Shown here: piece after piece, positions 25,001-35,136 of the stretch | How positions within the stretch are numbered: position 1 is the first letter of the stretch | Layout of the letters: every line of letters starts with the position of its first letter | From: Branchiostoma lanceolatum | Lineage: Eukaryota; Chordata; Leptocardii; Amphioxiformes; Branchiostomatidae | Assembly: GCF_035083965.1 (NCBI RefSeq) | Contig: NC_089727.1 | Span: forward strand, 16,444,769-16,508,768 | Direction: 5' to 3' | Length of the DNA stretch: 64,000 nucleotides | Notes under the pieces: model-generated | What the model was told of the DNA's origin: nothing | Database searches by the model: none | The model's input: the letters and a program-made list of their open reading frames with translations, nothing else | Position numbers and translations under genes: made by a program

Positions 25001-27593
25001 TTTATCGTAACGAAATAACGTTACGTCCCTGCAATCTAACACCTGTTACTGCTCATCCGGATGGGATGGACAACAGATCTGTCAACAAGGTGAATACGCC
25101 TCGACAGACTGGTAATAGATGTGTATTTTTTGTATCTGTATGAGCAACATACTGAGTGTTTCTCTTTTTTAAATTTCTTCCACACTTGTCTCGCAGGTAT
25201 CGACGAGCGTAAAAGGAAGCCGTACCAACATGGACGCTTGCTGGACAAAGATGGTGGGTACACCTGTATCTAGCCTCCCGGATGCACTGGACAGAACTGT
25301 CGGCATTGCGAGCCACGGTTATTTTCTCTTGGTCACATATGTGTGCAATATTACAAGGTCTTTCTTCTTTTTGGGGGGTGGGGGTTCGAGGGTTACTTTT
25401 AGATTTAGAGTTGAATATCAAAATTTGTTAAGTTTACCAATCTTTACAGATTTCCTTTAAATCTTGAGTCCGACAGTCGGAGGTACTCGGGCACCACAAA
25501 CAGACTAGAATCCTTATAAGACTGCAGGCGAGAGAACTGTTACCACGGCTAGATTGGACTATAGATCATTCCAAGAACATGGTGGTCTGTAGAAGCGTCA
25601 CCCAGAGGCAGCTACATGTAATTGTAATGTACCACTTTATGATTGATCCTTACAGGCCAATGTCGCCCTGGGTGGAGCGAATACCGCAACCAGTGCTACA
25701 AGCTGATGAAAGACAAAGTCAGCTGGACTACAGCAAACGCAAAGTGCGAGCGTCTTCGCGCAAACCTGGCATCTGTCAAGGACCAAGGAGAGAACAACTT
25801 CATCAAGGGTCTAATCGTTGGTGGTAGGTAATAAACAGCTTTGTTGCCAGTGCTGAAGGGTGTTCATAGCTCCAAGTTTCTAAGGTTTTATCTTGACATA
25901 AAGACTACACGTGACTCATTTTGTTTCAGTAAACAACGCATATTTCGCTTTTGTTAACTCTCTCTCTCCTGAACAAGAAATGCAGACTGTTTCTTTTGCC
26001 AGCCTGATTTACACTCATTTCAACGGCAACTAGAATAAATACGATCTCGCGTTTTTGCTTTGGTACACCATTCGAAACACATGTAATCATTTTTACATTA
26101 ATTAAGAACGGTATGAAAATGGATCGTGAGCAACGGATAAAGACTACTTAACAGTATTCATCTGTAAAGAAAGCTGACAGATTCAGTAAAGTTGTAGATT
26201 CATAACAGTCGCAGTAAATTCTTGTGAGAAAGCTGCACCGAAATAATCCCACACAAGATGTTATGTTGGCTGATAATACGACTTTATGATGTGTCCCACG
26301 ACTTACGAGAAATTGTAGATATCAAAATTGCTCACTAGACACAACAATCCTATAGCAAAAAGATCACTGTCAAATCAAACTCCATTGCAAGTAAACCTGG
26401 ACATGACTGATAATCACGTTACCATCTGATTGCAGCCCCTAAAGGCCGTGTCGCGTATGTCTGGCTCGGACTGTACAAAGTCGGAAAAAAGTGGAAGTGG
26501 ACGGATGGATCACGGGCCAGCTACACTAACTGGGCTCCCCATGAACCAAACGACAGCTGGTTGTTCGGTGGAGAGAATTGTGGCGGCGTGTACTCTGAGG
26601 TCAGTGTCAGTGGTCATTCATGGAATACTATAAATGCATCCTCCCAGCAGGCCCGATATGGTCGGTTCATTACCTCCCATAGCGGCCCTGCAATTTCCAG
26701 CCTGTGAACTCGCTTCGATCTGGCGACGTCACAGACAAAACAGCTTCAGCCAATCAGAGGGTTTGCTAAAGCTCAAACTCGAGCAAAAGCGAAAAGGACG
26801 CTGTGAAGCTATCAACCAATCAGGTTTCGTCTTACATCGCTAATTTGGGTTCAGAGTAAAAATAATGTTTTTTGTACCAAATAAGGCTGGCTCATTAATT
26901 ATTCATGAGCAACTGTCAATAACGTCGCCAGAAACGAGTTCACAGGCTGGAAATTGCAGGGCCGCTATGGGAGGTAATGAACCGACCATATCGGGCCTGC
27001 TGGGAGGATGTATGAATCTAAATTCCGTCAGTTTTTTTAGACTGGAAAATTACAATAAGGTTTCTTAGGCAACGGTGATTATTTTGTAGTTAAAGTTTAA
27101 AGTTAACCAGGAATGGCTCTTTAAACGGTACATTGAATACCATCGCAATGCTTTACACATTTAATGTTAAAGTATCGAATACTACGTACGTGTATCAGAT
27201 GATGTATTGGTATAAGAAGACCCTTTTACTCGGGATAAAGTAACAGTTGCCAGCAGCATGCTACCAAAAATATGTTAATCGGTCAGTTTGTAGAAAACAC
27301 GCTGTATTGAAGTTGGCTTTTCTCTTGCTTTTCTTACGCAAAAAATATCAATCAAAATCCAGACCTTCTCTGGTCTTTAGAATGTTCAAATGTTTATTAA
27401 TAAAAAGAGGGAAGCTAATGAATATCCAAGTTAGTGGTAGAAAACTGCACAAGGATGACTGACTTTTTTTGTGTGTTTGACTATGTTACAGACCGGAAAG
27501 AAATGGGCTGTCCGCTGGTACAGCGAGCGGGGACAGTGGAACGACAATAACTGCAGCTGGAAATACCCTTACGTCTGCGAGCGTCCAAAATAA
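16007..27593 (+). CDS. Type II membrane EGF-kringle-C-type lectin receptor, gene A
   Basis: Exons: 16007-16172, 18297-18421, 18883-19072, 19940-20032, sixteen EGF exons of 111 bases from 20233 to 24064, then 24451-24690, 25656-25823, 26436-26599 and 27492-27593. All phases join into 1007 aa. The order is acidic tail (1-55), membrane anchor with core [17 protein letters not shown] (~73-90), Ser/Thr-rich stalk (98-160), half EGF, sixteen EGFs (192-783), kringle (784-863), lectin domain (864-1007). There is no signal peptide, and basic residues precede the anchor, so N-in/C-out is inferred. The first exon is joined to the anchor exon by matching phase 1 and by its paralogues upstream of gene B; this is the least certain junction, and a start at 18272 within the anchor exon is the alternative. 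The lectin EPN and WND motifs suggest calcium-dependent binding of mannose-type sugars. I know of no named protein with this order. Confidence 0.82.
16269..16443. mobile_element. Foldback MITE, TACTCTCCAAGCAGAG family
   Basis: The arms are TACTCTCCAAGCAGAG and CTCTGCTTGGAGAGTA. The flanks are GCAATTCG on the left and CAATTCTTCG on the right, a 9-bp duplication with a small deletion in one copy. The paralogous sequence at 31550-31570, 33340-33355 and 35435-35450 runs uninterrupted. It lies in the first intron of receptor gene A. Confidence 0.82.
16565..16711. mobile_element. Foldback MITE, TAGCCTGG family, 9-bp duplication
   Basis: The arms are TAGCCTGGGTGCCATCCGAT and ATCGGATGGAATCCAGGCTA. 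The flanks are CGTCAATCC (16556-16564) and CGTCACTCC (16712-16720), a 9-bp duplication with one mismatch. The paralogous copies near 33465 and 35530 read GGGCGTCACTCCACG without an insertion. Related arms occur at 4317, 4459 and 10668. Confidence 0.85.
16718..16860 (-). repeat. tRNA-derived SINE
   Basis: On the minus strand the A box is TGGCGTAATAG and the B box region is GGTTCTATCC. They are followed by a tail containing CCCTTGCGAAAAGCCCTTTA. The same element follows two of the other acidic-tail exon copies (33478-33605 and 35545-35680), and its tail matches the plus-strand SINE at 59625. The B box is mutated here, so transcription by Pol III is doubtful. Confidence 0.65.
17238..18060. repeat. 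Intronic dispersed repeats, gene A first intron
   Basis: The part at 17238-17440 is another copy of the repeat at 3470-3660. The part at 17460-18060 contains several diverged units with ATTTGCAT(A)A and CCATGATAGGAC blocks, resembling the 127-bp satellite at 60531-62285 and the TTATGCAAATTAG blocks at 19340-19520 and 40555-40720. No coding signal. Confidence 0.45.
18489..18735. repeat. (GGTT)n tetranucleotide repeat
   Basis: An imperfect array of GGTT with interspersed GATTGGCT units lies in the intron between the anchor and stalk exons of gene A. It reads as repetitive WLVG on one strand and NQPT on the other, which is an artefact of composition and not evidence of coding. Confidence 0.9.
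19089..19142. repeat. Perfect 25-bp inverted repeat with 4-base loop
   Basis: CATACCCTAAAGTGTACGTC... is followed after a T loop by its exact complement. The gene B paralogue (about 37675-37710) has only the right-hand AGGGTATGGCTAC part, so the left arm was added in gene A. It sits in the intron just after the stalk exon. Confidence 0.85.
19940..24064 (+). other. EGF exon array of receptor gene A
   Basis: The first exon, 19940-20032, encodes a half EGF with four cysteines. Sixteen full modules follow, each exactly 111 bases and phase 1-1, starting at 20233, 20479, 20697, 20917, 21123, 21346, 21665, 22106, 22354, 22585, 22806, 23035, 23269, 23491, 23720 and 23954. The typical module has the pattern DINEC-x4-C-x4-C-x8-C-x-C-x8-C. 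DxNEC plus [10 protein letters not shown] fits the calcium-binding EGF consensus and the Asx-hydroxylation pattern. The module starting 21123 ends in a GC donor (AAG|GCGAGC); the rest use GT. A remnant of another module lies at about 21597-21625, and a dead one at about 24155-24200 has a mutated acceptor. Confidence 0.92.
22806..24175 (+). repeat. 685-bp tandem duplication of three EGF exons
   Basis: The three exons at 22806, 23035 and 23269 recur at 23491, 23720 and 23954, each displaced by exactly 685 bases. Introns as well as exons are almost identical (for example GTGAGCACTTTTTGTCAACT in both), so this is a very recent unequal-exchange event. It raised the module count by three without changing the frame. 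Confidence 0.9.
24451..24690 (+). other. Kringle exon of receptor gene A
   Basis: A single 240-base phase 1-1 exon encodes 80 residues with six cysteines and the kringle hallmarks [25 protein letters not shown] and WCYTTDP. Kringles are disulfide-rich binding modules, some of which bind lysine. In gene A the module sits between the EGF array and the lectin domain. The clean symmetric exon fits insertion by exon shuffling. Confidence 0.93.
25038..25310 (+). pseudogene. Dead EGF exons between kringle and lectin exons
   Basis: At about 25198-25310 an EGF-like exon keeps [14 protein letters not shown] and an acceptor. It has lost several cysteines (DERKRKPYQ in place of DINECxxxPCQ), contains an in-frame TAG after YTCI, and lacks a donor. 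A shorter EGF scrap lies at about 25038-25090. Gene B still has an intact EGF exon in this position (42206-42316), so gene A lost it. Confidence 0.75.
25656..27593 (+). other. C-type lectin domain exons of receptor gene A
   Basis: Three exons (25656-25823, 26436-26599, 27492-27593) encode a complete long-form lectin domain ending at TAA. Six cysteines are seen (GQC, NQC, AKC, ENC, NNC, YVC). YVWLGL is the usual WIGL equivalent. EPN (in HEPNDSW) and WND (in [10 protein letters not shown]) are the calcium and sugar ligands; EPN normally goes with mannose, fucose or GlcNAc. A foldback element lies in the last intron. Confidence 0.9.
26636..27014. mobile_element. Foldback element with ~70-bp arms in gene A intron
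   Basis: The left arm runs CATCCTCCCAGCAGGCCCGA onward to about 26710. The right arm (about 26940-27014) is its complement. The core at about 26738-26860 (CAGCTTCAGCCAATCAGAGG...) is nearly the same as the core of the element at 50720-51099, yet the arms of the two are unrelated. The matching intron of gene B (after 43700) lacks it. Confidence 0.75.
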
Positions 27594-28699
27594 GGACAGT
27601 TCCGTCAAAGCAGGCAAAGAAGATCCAACAAAAACAGTGAAGACAGAATCGGATATAATCAAGGGAAGCCATTCTTGAGCCAGTCAGGGTGCCTCTTTCA
27701 CGGGTGAACTGAACCCTGAGATGATGATGATTCTGTAGACCTTCTGTGTAACAAAATGAAAACCTAGGATTCTGAATTCCATAACTGGGACGATAGTGGT
27801 TCAGTAATCATTTTATTGGTGCACTGTAGGGAGCATGAGCGCATCATCAGTAGATGTCACAAAGCACCGGTGGGTTAACTCAGTTTGAGACATAGCACAT
27901 ATGTCAAATTAACAATGAACTATCATTCTAGCGCAAAAGTGCGCATCAAATAAGTTTTTGTAGAGTTAAGCTGAATTCTATATCTATCAAAGGAATCCGC
28001 CTTTGTAAATTTGTGAAAATTACTAGTAACTTGTATGTGTTGGACAAGTTCATACAAACTTCTAATGATGCACGGCTGTACAAAGAGCCAATGGCATGCA
28101 TAGACTGGTATAACGATGTTCATGCAGAACCTTAGCTGCTTTATAATATTTCTGTGCATATCTTACTGATATAAGTATTCATCATTTTTGGTTATATATG
28201 CTATTACATCCATCCTTGTTTCATTACCTGAAGTACAAATTATATTTTGATGTGTATACTTTTGCATTGATCTCTGACCCGTCTCGCTCTGATTTGGATT
28301 TCACATTCTTTTTCTGTTGATCCAAAGGAACATATTGTTACCTATCACTGTTGTAATATTTGTATCATTTTATTTTGGTCGACTCCAGGAAGGGCAGTGA
28401 ACATCATATCCTTAATGGAGAGATGAAGAAAACTAAACCAACCCAAATAATATCATGGCATATCATAACAAATAACATTTTGAAGTACAAGTAATGATAA
28501 CTAGCATCTTGAACTCTTGACAGTAACATCGTAGTGCAAATAAAAGAAGAGTGCAATGAAGAAAGACAATATTGTGTATTCTCTGTGCTGGATGTGACTT
28601 GTGAGAGTGGGAAGGTGCTATAGATGGGAAACAGGCTGTCAGTGACGTTTCACCTGCAGTGAGCATTTCTTGAGTGCAATTTGGCACTCCCAGACCTAT
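27594..28699. other. 3' flank of receptor gene A
   Basis: This presumably holds the 3' UTR. The sequence matches 44575-46160 downstream of gene B (for example AAGATCCAACAAAAACAGTG after both stops), so the flank was copied with the gene. An AATAAA lies near 28537. No further coding region is recognised. Confidence 0.5.
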
Positions 28700-29046
28700 G
28701 GCCATAACTATTGCTGTCAATAAGCAAAAGAGCCACATCATTGTGACCTATCTCCGTGAGTACAGGGGTGAAGTGAAGGCCTTCAGGCCAGACGGTTCGC
28801 CTGTGACCAAGTTGGGAGAACAACAGATCTAGAAATATAGCCATGGTGTACCCAGGGTCTGTCACGGTGGTCAGGGAGGGGAACATCTTTGTTTCAGACT
28901 CTGGTAACGTTACATGGTAAGGACCACGTCTACATCTTTAACGGACAGGGACAATATGCCAATCACCTTACAGGGCATCTGCACTGACCATTCGGACAAC
29001 ATCGTCGTGACGGGTGTTGGAAACGTCGCAACGGTTTTCACCTAGG
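28700..29046 (+). pseudogene. Fragment of an NHL-repeat protein
   Basis: Several phrases typical of NHL beta-propeller repeats (as in TRIM2/3/71-type proteins) appear in order but in different frames and with stops: VKAFRPDGSPVTKLGE, PGSVTVVREGNIFVSDSG, HVYIFNGQGQY and GICTDHSDNIVVTGVGN. There are no introns between them. It is therefore a decayed, probably retroposed, copy. It may have arrived with neighbouring repeats, since the 21-bp minisatellite starts just after it. Confidence 0.6.
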
Positions 29047-29178
29047 GAGTCACACTGAGCAAAATTCAAACAAGTGCTTCTGAAAAAAGCTGCCATTTTC
29101 GCGTCAATGAAGATTATTTATAGATGGTTAGTTGAGGAGTATGTTATAATGGGATGTGATGTACATCCGTAGCATTTC

Positions 29179-29700
29179 GCTACAAGTCGGGGTACATACG
29201 CTACAAGTCGGGGTACATACGCTACAAGTCGGGGTACATACGCTACAAGTCGGGGTACATACGCTACAAGTCGGGGTACATACGCTACAAGTCGGGGTAC
29301 ATACGCTACAAGTCGGGGTACATACGCTACAAGTCGGGGTACATACGCTACAAGTCGGGGTACATACACTACAGGTCAGGGTACATACGATACAGGTCGC
29401 GATCGGGGTACATACGCTACAAGTCGGGGTACATACAATACAAGTCGGGGTACATACGCTACAAGTCGGGGTACATACGCTACATGTCGGGGTACATACG
29501 CTACAAGTCAGGGTACATACGCTACAAGTCGAGGTACATACACTGTAATTCGGGTTTAATGATGGGTACGCCGGACCTTTAAAACTACTTTGGCTCCTTT
29601 GAAAGGACCATTCAAACGCTACAAGTCGGGGTACATACGCTACAATTCGGGGTACATACGCTACAAGTCGGGGTACATACGCTACAAGTCGGGGTACACA
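29179..29700. repeat. 21-bp minisatellite
   Basis: About 18 tandem copies of GGTACATACGCTACAAGTCG + G (29179-29555), a 60-base spacer, then about four more (29613-29700). Because the unit is a multiple of three and stop-free in several frames, both strands show open frames (LQVGVHT and YVPRLVA repeats). I see no start context, splice or homology to support translation. Confidence 0.95.
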
Positions 29701-29999
29701 CCAAATTAGAAAACCTGCTCATTCATGTGGGTTTTTTTTGCTTAGTTTTTGAAATATGATATCACAAGACTCGACATAGCACCAGTAGTCTGTATTAAGA
29801 TCCTTCAAACGTTCCTACATTCTTGTGCTTACAATGTACAAATTGAGTTCTTGTCTCGTCATGAAGTAGGGATTCACACTGACCAAATGAAGAAAAAAAC
29901 GCCCACACAGTAAAAAACATCTAAAGCTGGAACATGCAATCATAAAGAAGAACATCAAAGCAAATATTGCTTTGTGTTCATGCGTTCATAATTTAATTC

Positions 30000-31140
30000 A
30001 CACTTATGTTTCAGATTTCAGCAGAGCCGATGAAATGAGTCTGGCAAGTGACATGGCGTCCTTGCTTGTAAAGATGTGAGACATTGCTACAATGTAGGCA
30101 TGCGCGCTTGTTGACGTGCCTTGATCTCTCTCGTCAGGATTCCCGCTTCTATTACGCAATACGTATCATGTGATACACACAAGTCTAGTTTAAGAAGGAT
30201 TTACATGCGATTTTCGTTCTGTGCTACGTACGTTCGCCAATCCTACTGATAGCCGCGTCTCAACATTCTGATGCATGGTGGCTGTCAACAAACTAAGGTA
30301 TTTCTACCTGCCTTTGTTTTTATTTCATTCATAAGGGGAATCAGTTTCTCTTGTCTTCCTATGTCTTGCAACAAAGGTAAAAAAAGAAAGTTAAAGGCGG
30401 ACATCGACTCTAAAAATCGGACAAACAGATTACGAAGACTCTGGCTGTTCAGATATCATTCCCGGATAGTTTAGCCACATCCCTAGATACTACACTAGGC
30501 ACAGAAAGTTTGGAAACTTTACTTTGGTTGATCATATTTCCGTTGTTTCTGTATCAATTTCAATGCATTATATATCGGCGGAAAGCTTGTGTAATTTCCT
30601 TTCCTATGATACCCAACTCATTATAATTGCAATCTCATGGAGCGAGAACCAGGCCTGCTTATGCGAGTGCCCAAATTTCCCTGCTCGTGTTAAATACTCA
30701 GCTCAGCGCCAAACCCGTCCGTGGTGTCGTCCGCATTGTGAATGGAAGGTGTGTGGAGGAATGTTATGTTTACAGCTACAGATAAGAGTGGATTTATTTC
30801 GACTGTTGGATGGGTAAATGAAAGTGTTTGGGTAGCGAGGAGAACCCTATGCTGACTGTTGCACAGATAGACTGACAGTGTTTTTGGAGTCAACGTCATG
30901 GTGTGGGGCAACTGCGAGAGGAAAAGCCTCATAGAAGAGGCTGTATTTACAGAACAGAAAGTACAGTGACTTTCGTAGGGTCGACTGAAAACTACAAAAT
31001 ACAAATACAAAATAAGTCTTTATATTCTGCTTACTAAACAAAATAGCCAAATACGGTCGACTGCAAACTACAAAATAGAAATACAAAATAAGTCCTAAGT
31101 TCCTACTTGCTAATCAAAATAGACACATACATGAATCTGC
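30000..31140. other. Duplicated flank upstream of acidic-tail exon copy 2
   Basis: The part from about 29860 to 30400 matches about 14850-15640, the flank upstream of gene A, without the foldback at 15096. A short A-rich direct repeat (about 30980-31030 and 31058-31100, CGACTG..AACTACAAAATA) is present. No independent gene is recognised; a promoter for the receptor could lie here but cannot be shown. Confidence 0.45.
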
Positions 31141-31199
31141 AACATCTTGATACAATCAGGTGGGGCTATGTGTATGTAACAACTGTGTCTTGTTGCTAG

Positions 31200-31466
31200 G
31201 GAACAAGGATCGCAACAAGAGCAGAAAAATGAATGTACCTGGCCGTGCATTCACCAAAACAGAGTCAGATACTGACTCTGGTGGTGCTGATTCTGATGAC
31301 GACCACACCTATCTGGACCTTACGTCGCCAGGCCTTGACAAGGAGGGCAATCCAGCGCCCTTTCCGGGACGAGATGAATCATCCACCGCCGGGGACAACA
31401 ACGGGCCTACCGATACAGACGTCTACGAACGACCCGTGGAGGTTAGCTTTGGTTACAAGGCTCGAG
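31200..31466 (+). CDS. Acidic-tail exon, copy 2 (candidate first exon of gene B)
   Basis: The segment lies between TTGCTAG| and CGAG|GTACGT. The likely start is ATG at 31229 (MNVPGRAF...), giving 79 codons plus one base, phase 1. It encodes a Ser/Asp/Pro-rich tail with SDDDHTYLDLTSP (Tyr28 of the predicted protein) and DVYERPVEV. The phase fits the acceptor of the gene B anchor exon at 36994 and would give ...YKAR-AFARQMW. The YxxL next to an acidic run resembles the hemITAM of vertebrate lectin receptors but has two residues, not one, between acids and Tyr. Three related copies exist (16007, 33014, 35130). Whether this copy is transcribed with gene B is an inference. Confidence 0.55.
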
Positions 31467-31669
31467 GTACGTCCAGGTCTAGTTGTTATACAACAGTCAA
31501 ACCATAAAACTGCAACATGCTTAAAAGAATTACTGTTCACAGTGGCAAATGTGCAGTTCTTCGCACATTGGCACGCCAAATCAGCGTGTGCCCTCATCAG
31601 TGATGACAAGGACATCTTTAATCAACATGAAATTTTAGCTGAAGCTGTAAACTTCTATTAAAATATTCT

Positions 31670-32190
31670 TGTGCTTCTGTATGTGTAGGGATGATGCTTT
31701 TGTAAACCTGGCGTTGTCTTTATGAGAATGTTTTTCATGTTTTGCCCAAGGATATTGTACCATCTCTTTGTTTTGTACGGCTGTTGTTTGAACAGTAAGT
31801 ATTGTAGCCTGCTTTTTGTGTATTTGTAAATTCGTAAAGCTTTCTTTGTTTTGATTCTGTAAATGTTCTCTTATGCTTGTTAATGTTGTTGTGATTAATG
31901 ATATTTGCGTATTTGTACTGATGTATGTATATATTTGTATATGTTCTGATGTTTGTTTCTATACATTTGTTCTCACAAGTTTTTATGATATAATTGTTCG
32001 ATGTGATGTTTATGTGAATCGTTTGATTTTTATTTGTACCTGTAAAGTGGTTACATGTATTTTAATTTGAATGTGTGTGTAAAGAGTGAAGTGTTTTACA
32101 TATCAATATGTTTCATATATACATGTAAATGTTTTCTTTTTGAAATCCATAGAATATGTAAGATATGCAATGAAATTAGACAAGAGGTAA
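31670..32190. other. A/T-rich stretch, no gene recognised
   Basis: T- and GT-rich sequence with low-complexity open frames. No domain, splice or RNA signal that I can support. It may be an old retrotransposon 3' region. Confidence 0.35.
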
Positions 32191-32193
32191 GTG

Positions 32194-32710
32194 TTAAAGG
32201 CATCCAGAGCATTTTATGAGGCTTGAAACTTGAATTAGAAACATCCAATTTCTAGTCATTCCTACACATAATAAGTTTCAATAACACTTTGCCATTACAT
32301 GTCGACAATAAAGGAGCAAAGATACGATGTCGTTGTGTGATGAGAACTGATAGAAAATCCAAACTCTAATAGCTATATAGACTGATCCTGACTGTCCATC
32401 ACAATTAGCGGTTCGACCAATGAGAGAGTGACTGCATGTCCGTCAAATATTTGCATTTTTATGTTTTAATTTTGCATTTCTACGTTTTGACGGAGGTGGG
32501 CGGGGCTATGGTATCTGTCTATTTACACGAGGCGCGTGTAACTAAAAGATCACCATGTATCTTATTTTAGTGCCGCCTTTGAGCACTTTTGAAAAGAAAT
32601 CTGCACGCAAATGTGGTAAACAGTGGCATTGAATGTCAATTTCATAAAGATGACAGCAACTAGCATATTTCCACTTTTCAAGCCTCATAAAATGCTCTGG
32701 GTGCCTTTAA
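32194..32710. mobile_element. 517-bp element with 35-bp TIRs and TTAA borders
   Basis: The left end TTAAAGGCATCCAGAGCATT is mirrored by AATGCTCTGGGTGCCTTTAA; the match continues to TTTTATGAGGCTTGAAA. Both borders carry TTAA, which fits a TTAA target duplication as in piggyBac-type elements. There is no coding capacity. Confidence 0.7.
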
Positions 32711-32719
32711 ACTTAAACC

Positions 32720-33010
32720 ACAGGGAAGAAAAACCCTGCACAGAAACCCAGGGAAGACATCCCTGCACAGAAGTCCTAGGGAAGAAACCCTAGCACAGAA
32801 AATCTAGGGGGGATGAAACACCCCTGTCAAAGTCCTAGGGAGCACACCCTAGCCAAAAAAGCCAGTGGGAATGGCCCTGTAGATAAATGTAACTAGGGAG
32901 CACACCCTACCAAAAAAAAGGCAGTGGGACCCCTGCAACAATATGTAACTGTGTATATCTGTGGAATTTTAAATGTAAATGTACTGTTATGTTATGTTAT
33001 GTTATGAAAA
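32720..33010. repeat. Short-period CCTAGGG-rich repeats ending in (TTATG)n
   Basis: Imperfect units such as AAGTCCTAGGGA..ACCCTAG repeat every ~35-45 bases, followed by a (TTATG) tail and an A run. This runs straight into the ATG of acidic-tail exon copy 3 at 33014. A pentanucleotide tail like this is common at LINE 3' ends, so a retrotransposon end is the best guess. Confidence 0.45.
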
Positions 33011-33013
33011 AAA

Positions 33014-33251
33014 ATGAATGTACCTGGCTGTGCATTTACCAAAACAGAGTCAGATACTGACTCTGGCGGTGCTAATCCTGATGACGACCACACCTATCTG
33101 GACCTTACGTCGCCAGGCCTTGACAAGGAGGGCAATCCAGCGCCCTTTCCGGGACGAGATGAATCATCCACCGCCGGGGACAACAACGGGCCGACCGATA
33201 CAGGAGTCTACGAACGACCCGTGGAGGTTAGCTTTGGTTACAAGGCTCGAG
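33014..33251 (+). CDS. Acidic-tail exon, copy 3 (candidate first exon of gene B)
   Basis: ATG at 33014 opens 79 codons plus one base, ending at CGAG|GTACGT, the same phase 1 donor as copy 2. The protein starts MNVPGCAFTKTESDTDSGG and keeps PDDDHTYLDLTSP. It differs from copy 2 at only a few residues (for example GVYERP for DVYERP). The upstream splice acceptor found in copies 1 and 2 is replaced by the (TTATG)n/A tail, so if used, it must be reached from its own promoter. A SINE follows at 33478. Duplicate or alternative first exon is the favoured reading; a non-functional copy is possible. Confidence 0.5.
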
Positions 33252-33477
33252 GTACGTCCAGGTCCAGTCATTATACTACAGTCAAACCACAAAACTGCAA
33301 CATGCTTAAAAGAATTACTGTTCATAGTGGCAAATGTGCAGTTCTTCGCACATTGGCACGCCAAATCAGCGCGTGCCCTCATCAGTAACAGTTCTAGGAT
33401 ACACTTAAGACAACAGATTAGCCCAAGGACAATATCCTTGATTAGCCGAGAGGCCTGGTGGGCGTCACTCCACGTTG

Positions 33478-33605
33478 TTTGAGGAAGTTTGAGTCGTGTA
33501 CAGTGCCTCTCGCAAGGGCACATCATCGGGGCATGTCTGAGAATCGAACCAGGACCTCTTGGTTCTGACTAAACGCCGTAACTATTACACCACAGAGCAT
33601 GCTGA
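33478..33605 (-). repeat. tRNA-derived SINE
   Basis: The minus strand carries a B box GGTTCGATTCTC, an upstream A-box-like GTGTAATAGTTACGG, and the tail GCCCTTGCGAGAGGCACTGT. It is the same element as at 16718 and 35545, in each case about 230 bases downstream of an acidic-tail exon, so it was copied with that exon. Confidence 0.68.
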
Positions 33606-33802
33606 ACAAACACTGTCTTAGGTTTATGATAATTATCTTTATATCTATTGTATATACATTTTCATTGTTGTGTATTTCATATCGTTATATTATCATCTAT
33701 CAATATTTGTATTGTTATGATGAGTTTGTCTAGAATCCAAAGTATCATGTAGATTAGACTATTGGTTTATTTCAAAATCATTGCTTAAGTCAGCCAGAAA
33801 AT

Positions 33803-35136
33803 GTGACATTAGACCGTCACTCACTAGTTAAAGACCTACATAGCAAAGATGATATTCAGCCTGATAATGTAGAAAAATATCTATCAGACATAGCCTTAGA
33901 TAATATACTTACAGATTATGAGAAAAATGATATAGATAAACCAATTACCTTCAAAGAATGTGAGCAAGCTCTGAATGAAATGAAAAATAACAAAGCCATT
34001 TTTGGAATTTATCAGGGTCCCTAGTGCATAAATACTTTTTGAGGGTTTCCAAAGCAAAAACAATAGCTCATTCACAAAGAACAGCTTTCCTAAAATTATT
34101 ACATAAGAAAAATGAATTACATCTTTTGAAGAATTGGAGACCTATAAGCCTTCTAAATTGTGAATACAAAATGATAGCTTTTACCCTAGCTAATAGAGTG
34201 AAAAAGGTACTTCCAAAACTTATAAACCAAAGTCAAACAGCATATATCAAAGGAAGCTTCATTGGATAAAATATAAGAATCATAAATTACTATTTTATGC
34301 AAAATGTGAAAGAAAGACTTGTGCTTTATCATTCTTAGATTTTGAAAAAGCCTTTGATTCTGTAAATAGAGATTTCATGTACAAAACTCTTCACAAATTT
34401 AACTTTGGTCCAGCATTTATAGATTGGATAAAAGTATTGTATACGGATACATGCTGCAATATATTGAATAATGGCTGGATATCAGAACCCATAGAATTAA
34501 ACCGAGGTATAAGACAGGGTTGCCCATTATCATGTTTGCTGTTTATATTAGTGACAGAAATTATGGCCACTAAGATAAGGAAATCTAAAGAAATAAATTC
34601 GATTTTAGTTCCACATAATGAGGGTAGTGCAGAAATAAAAATAAGCCAGGTAGCTGATGACACAACATTAATTCTAGCAAATGGACATTTAATAGTAAAT
34701 GCTTTAAGAGTTATAACTGAATCTAGTAAGGTAGCAGGAACTAAGCTTAATAAGACTAAAACCAGGCTAATTGTGGATAGATGTGTGGGAGAAAAATGAT
34801 AGAAAGATTCCAGACCAATTAAAGCACTTGGGATGTACTTTGGCCACAGCCCAAGTGTAATTGACCTCTTAAACTGGGAAAAGAAAATAGAGAAGCTAAA
34901 GAACACCCTTAATTTGTGGAGAGGCAGAAAACTAACCCTTTATGGTAAAGTAATAGTTACTAAACAACTTGCATTGTCCAAACTAATTTATAATTTCATT
35001 GATATTGATACCCCAGAATGGGCGATAAAGGAAATAGAAAAGGTATTGTGGAAATATCTTTGGAATGGTAAACCAGATAAGATCTCTAGAAATCGTATAA
35101 TTGGCGATTACTGTGATGGTGGAATAAAAATGGTTG
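33803..35136 (+). mobile_element. Decayed L1/Tx1-type LINE reverse transcriptase
   Basis: Reverse-transcriptase motifs lie in order but in three frames with stops: KNWRPISLLNCEYK (34124 on), FLDFEKAFDSVNRDF (motif A, 34332 on), RGIRQGCPLSCLLF (motif B), QVADDTTLI (motif C), then the L1/Tx1-type thumb region LWRGRKLTLYGKVIV and WKYLWNGKPDKISRN. There is a frame change between 34024 and 34269 and a double stop (TGATAG) at 34797. The endonuclease domain and 3' end are missing. It ends abruptly at GGIKMVDVK, where it is fused in frame to acidic-tail exon copy 4. It is not able to move on its own. Confidence 0.85.

Noticed and set aside
29118-29548. Open frames on both strands of 83 and 130 codons
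   Set aside because: They are the 21-bp minisatellite read in stop-free frames; no splice, start context or homology.
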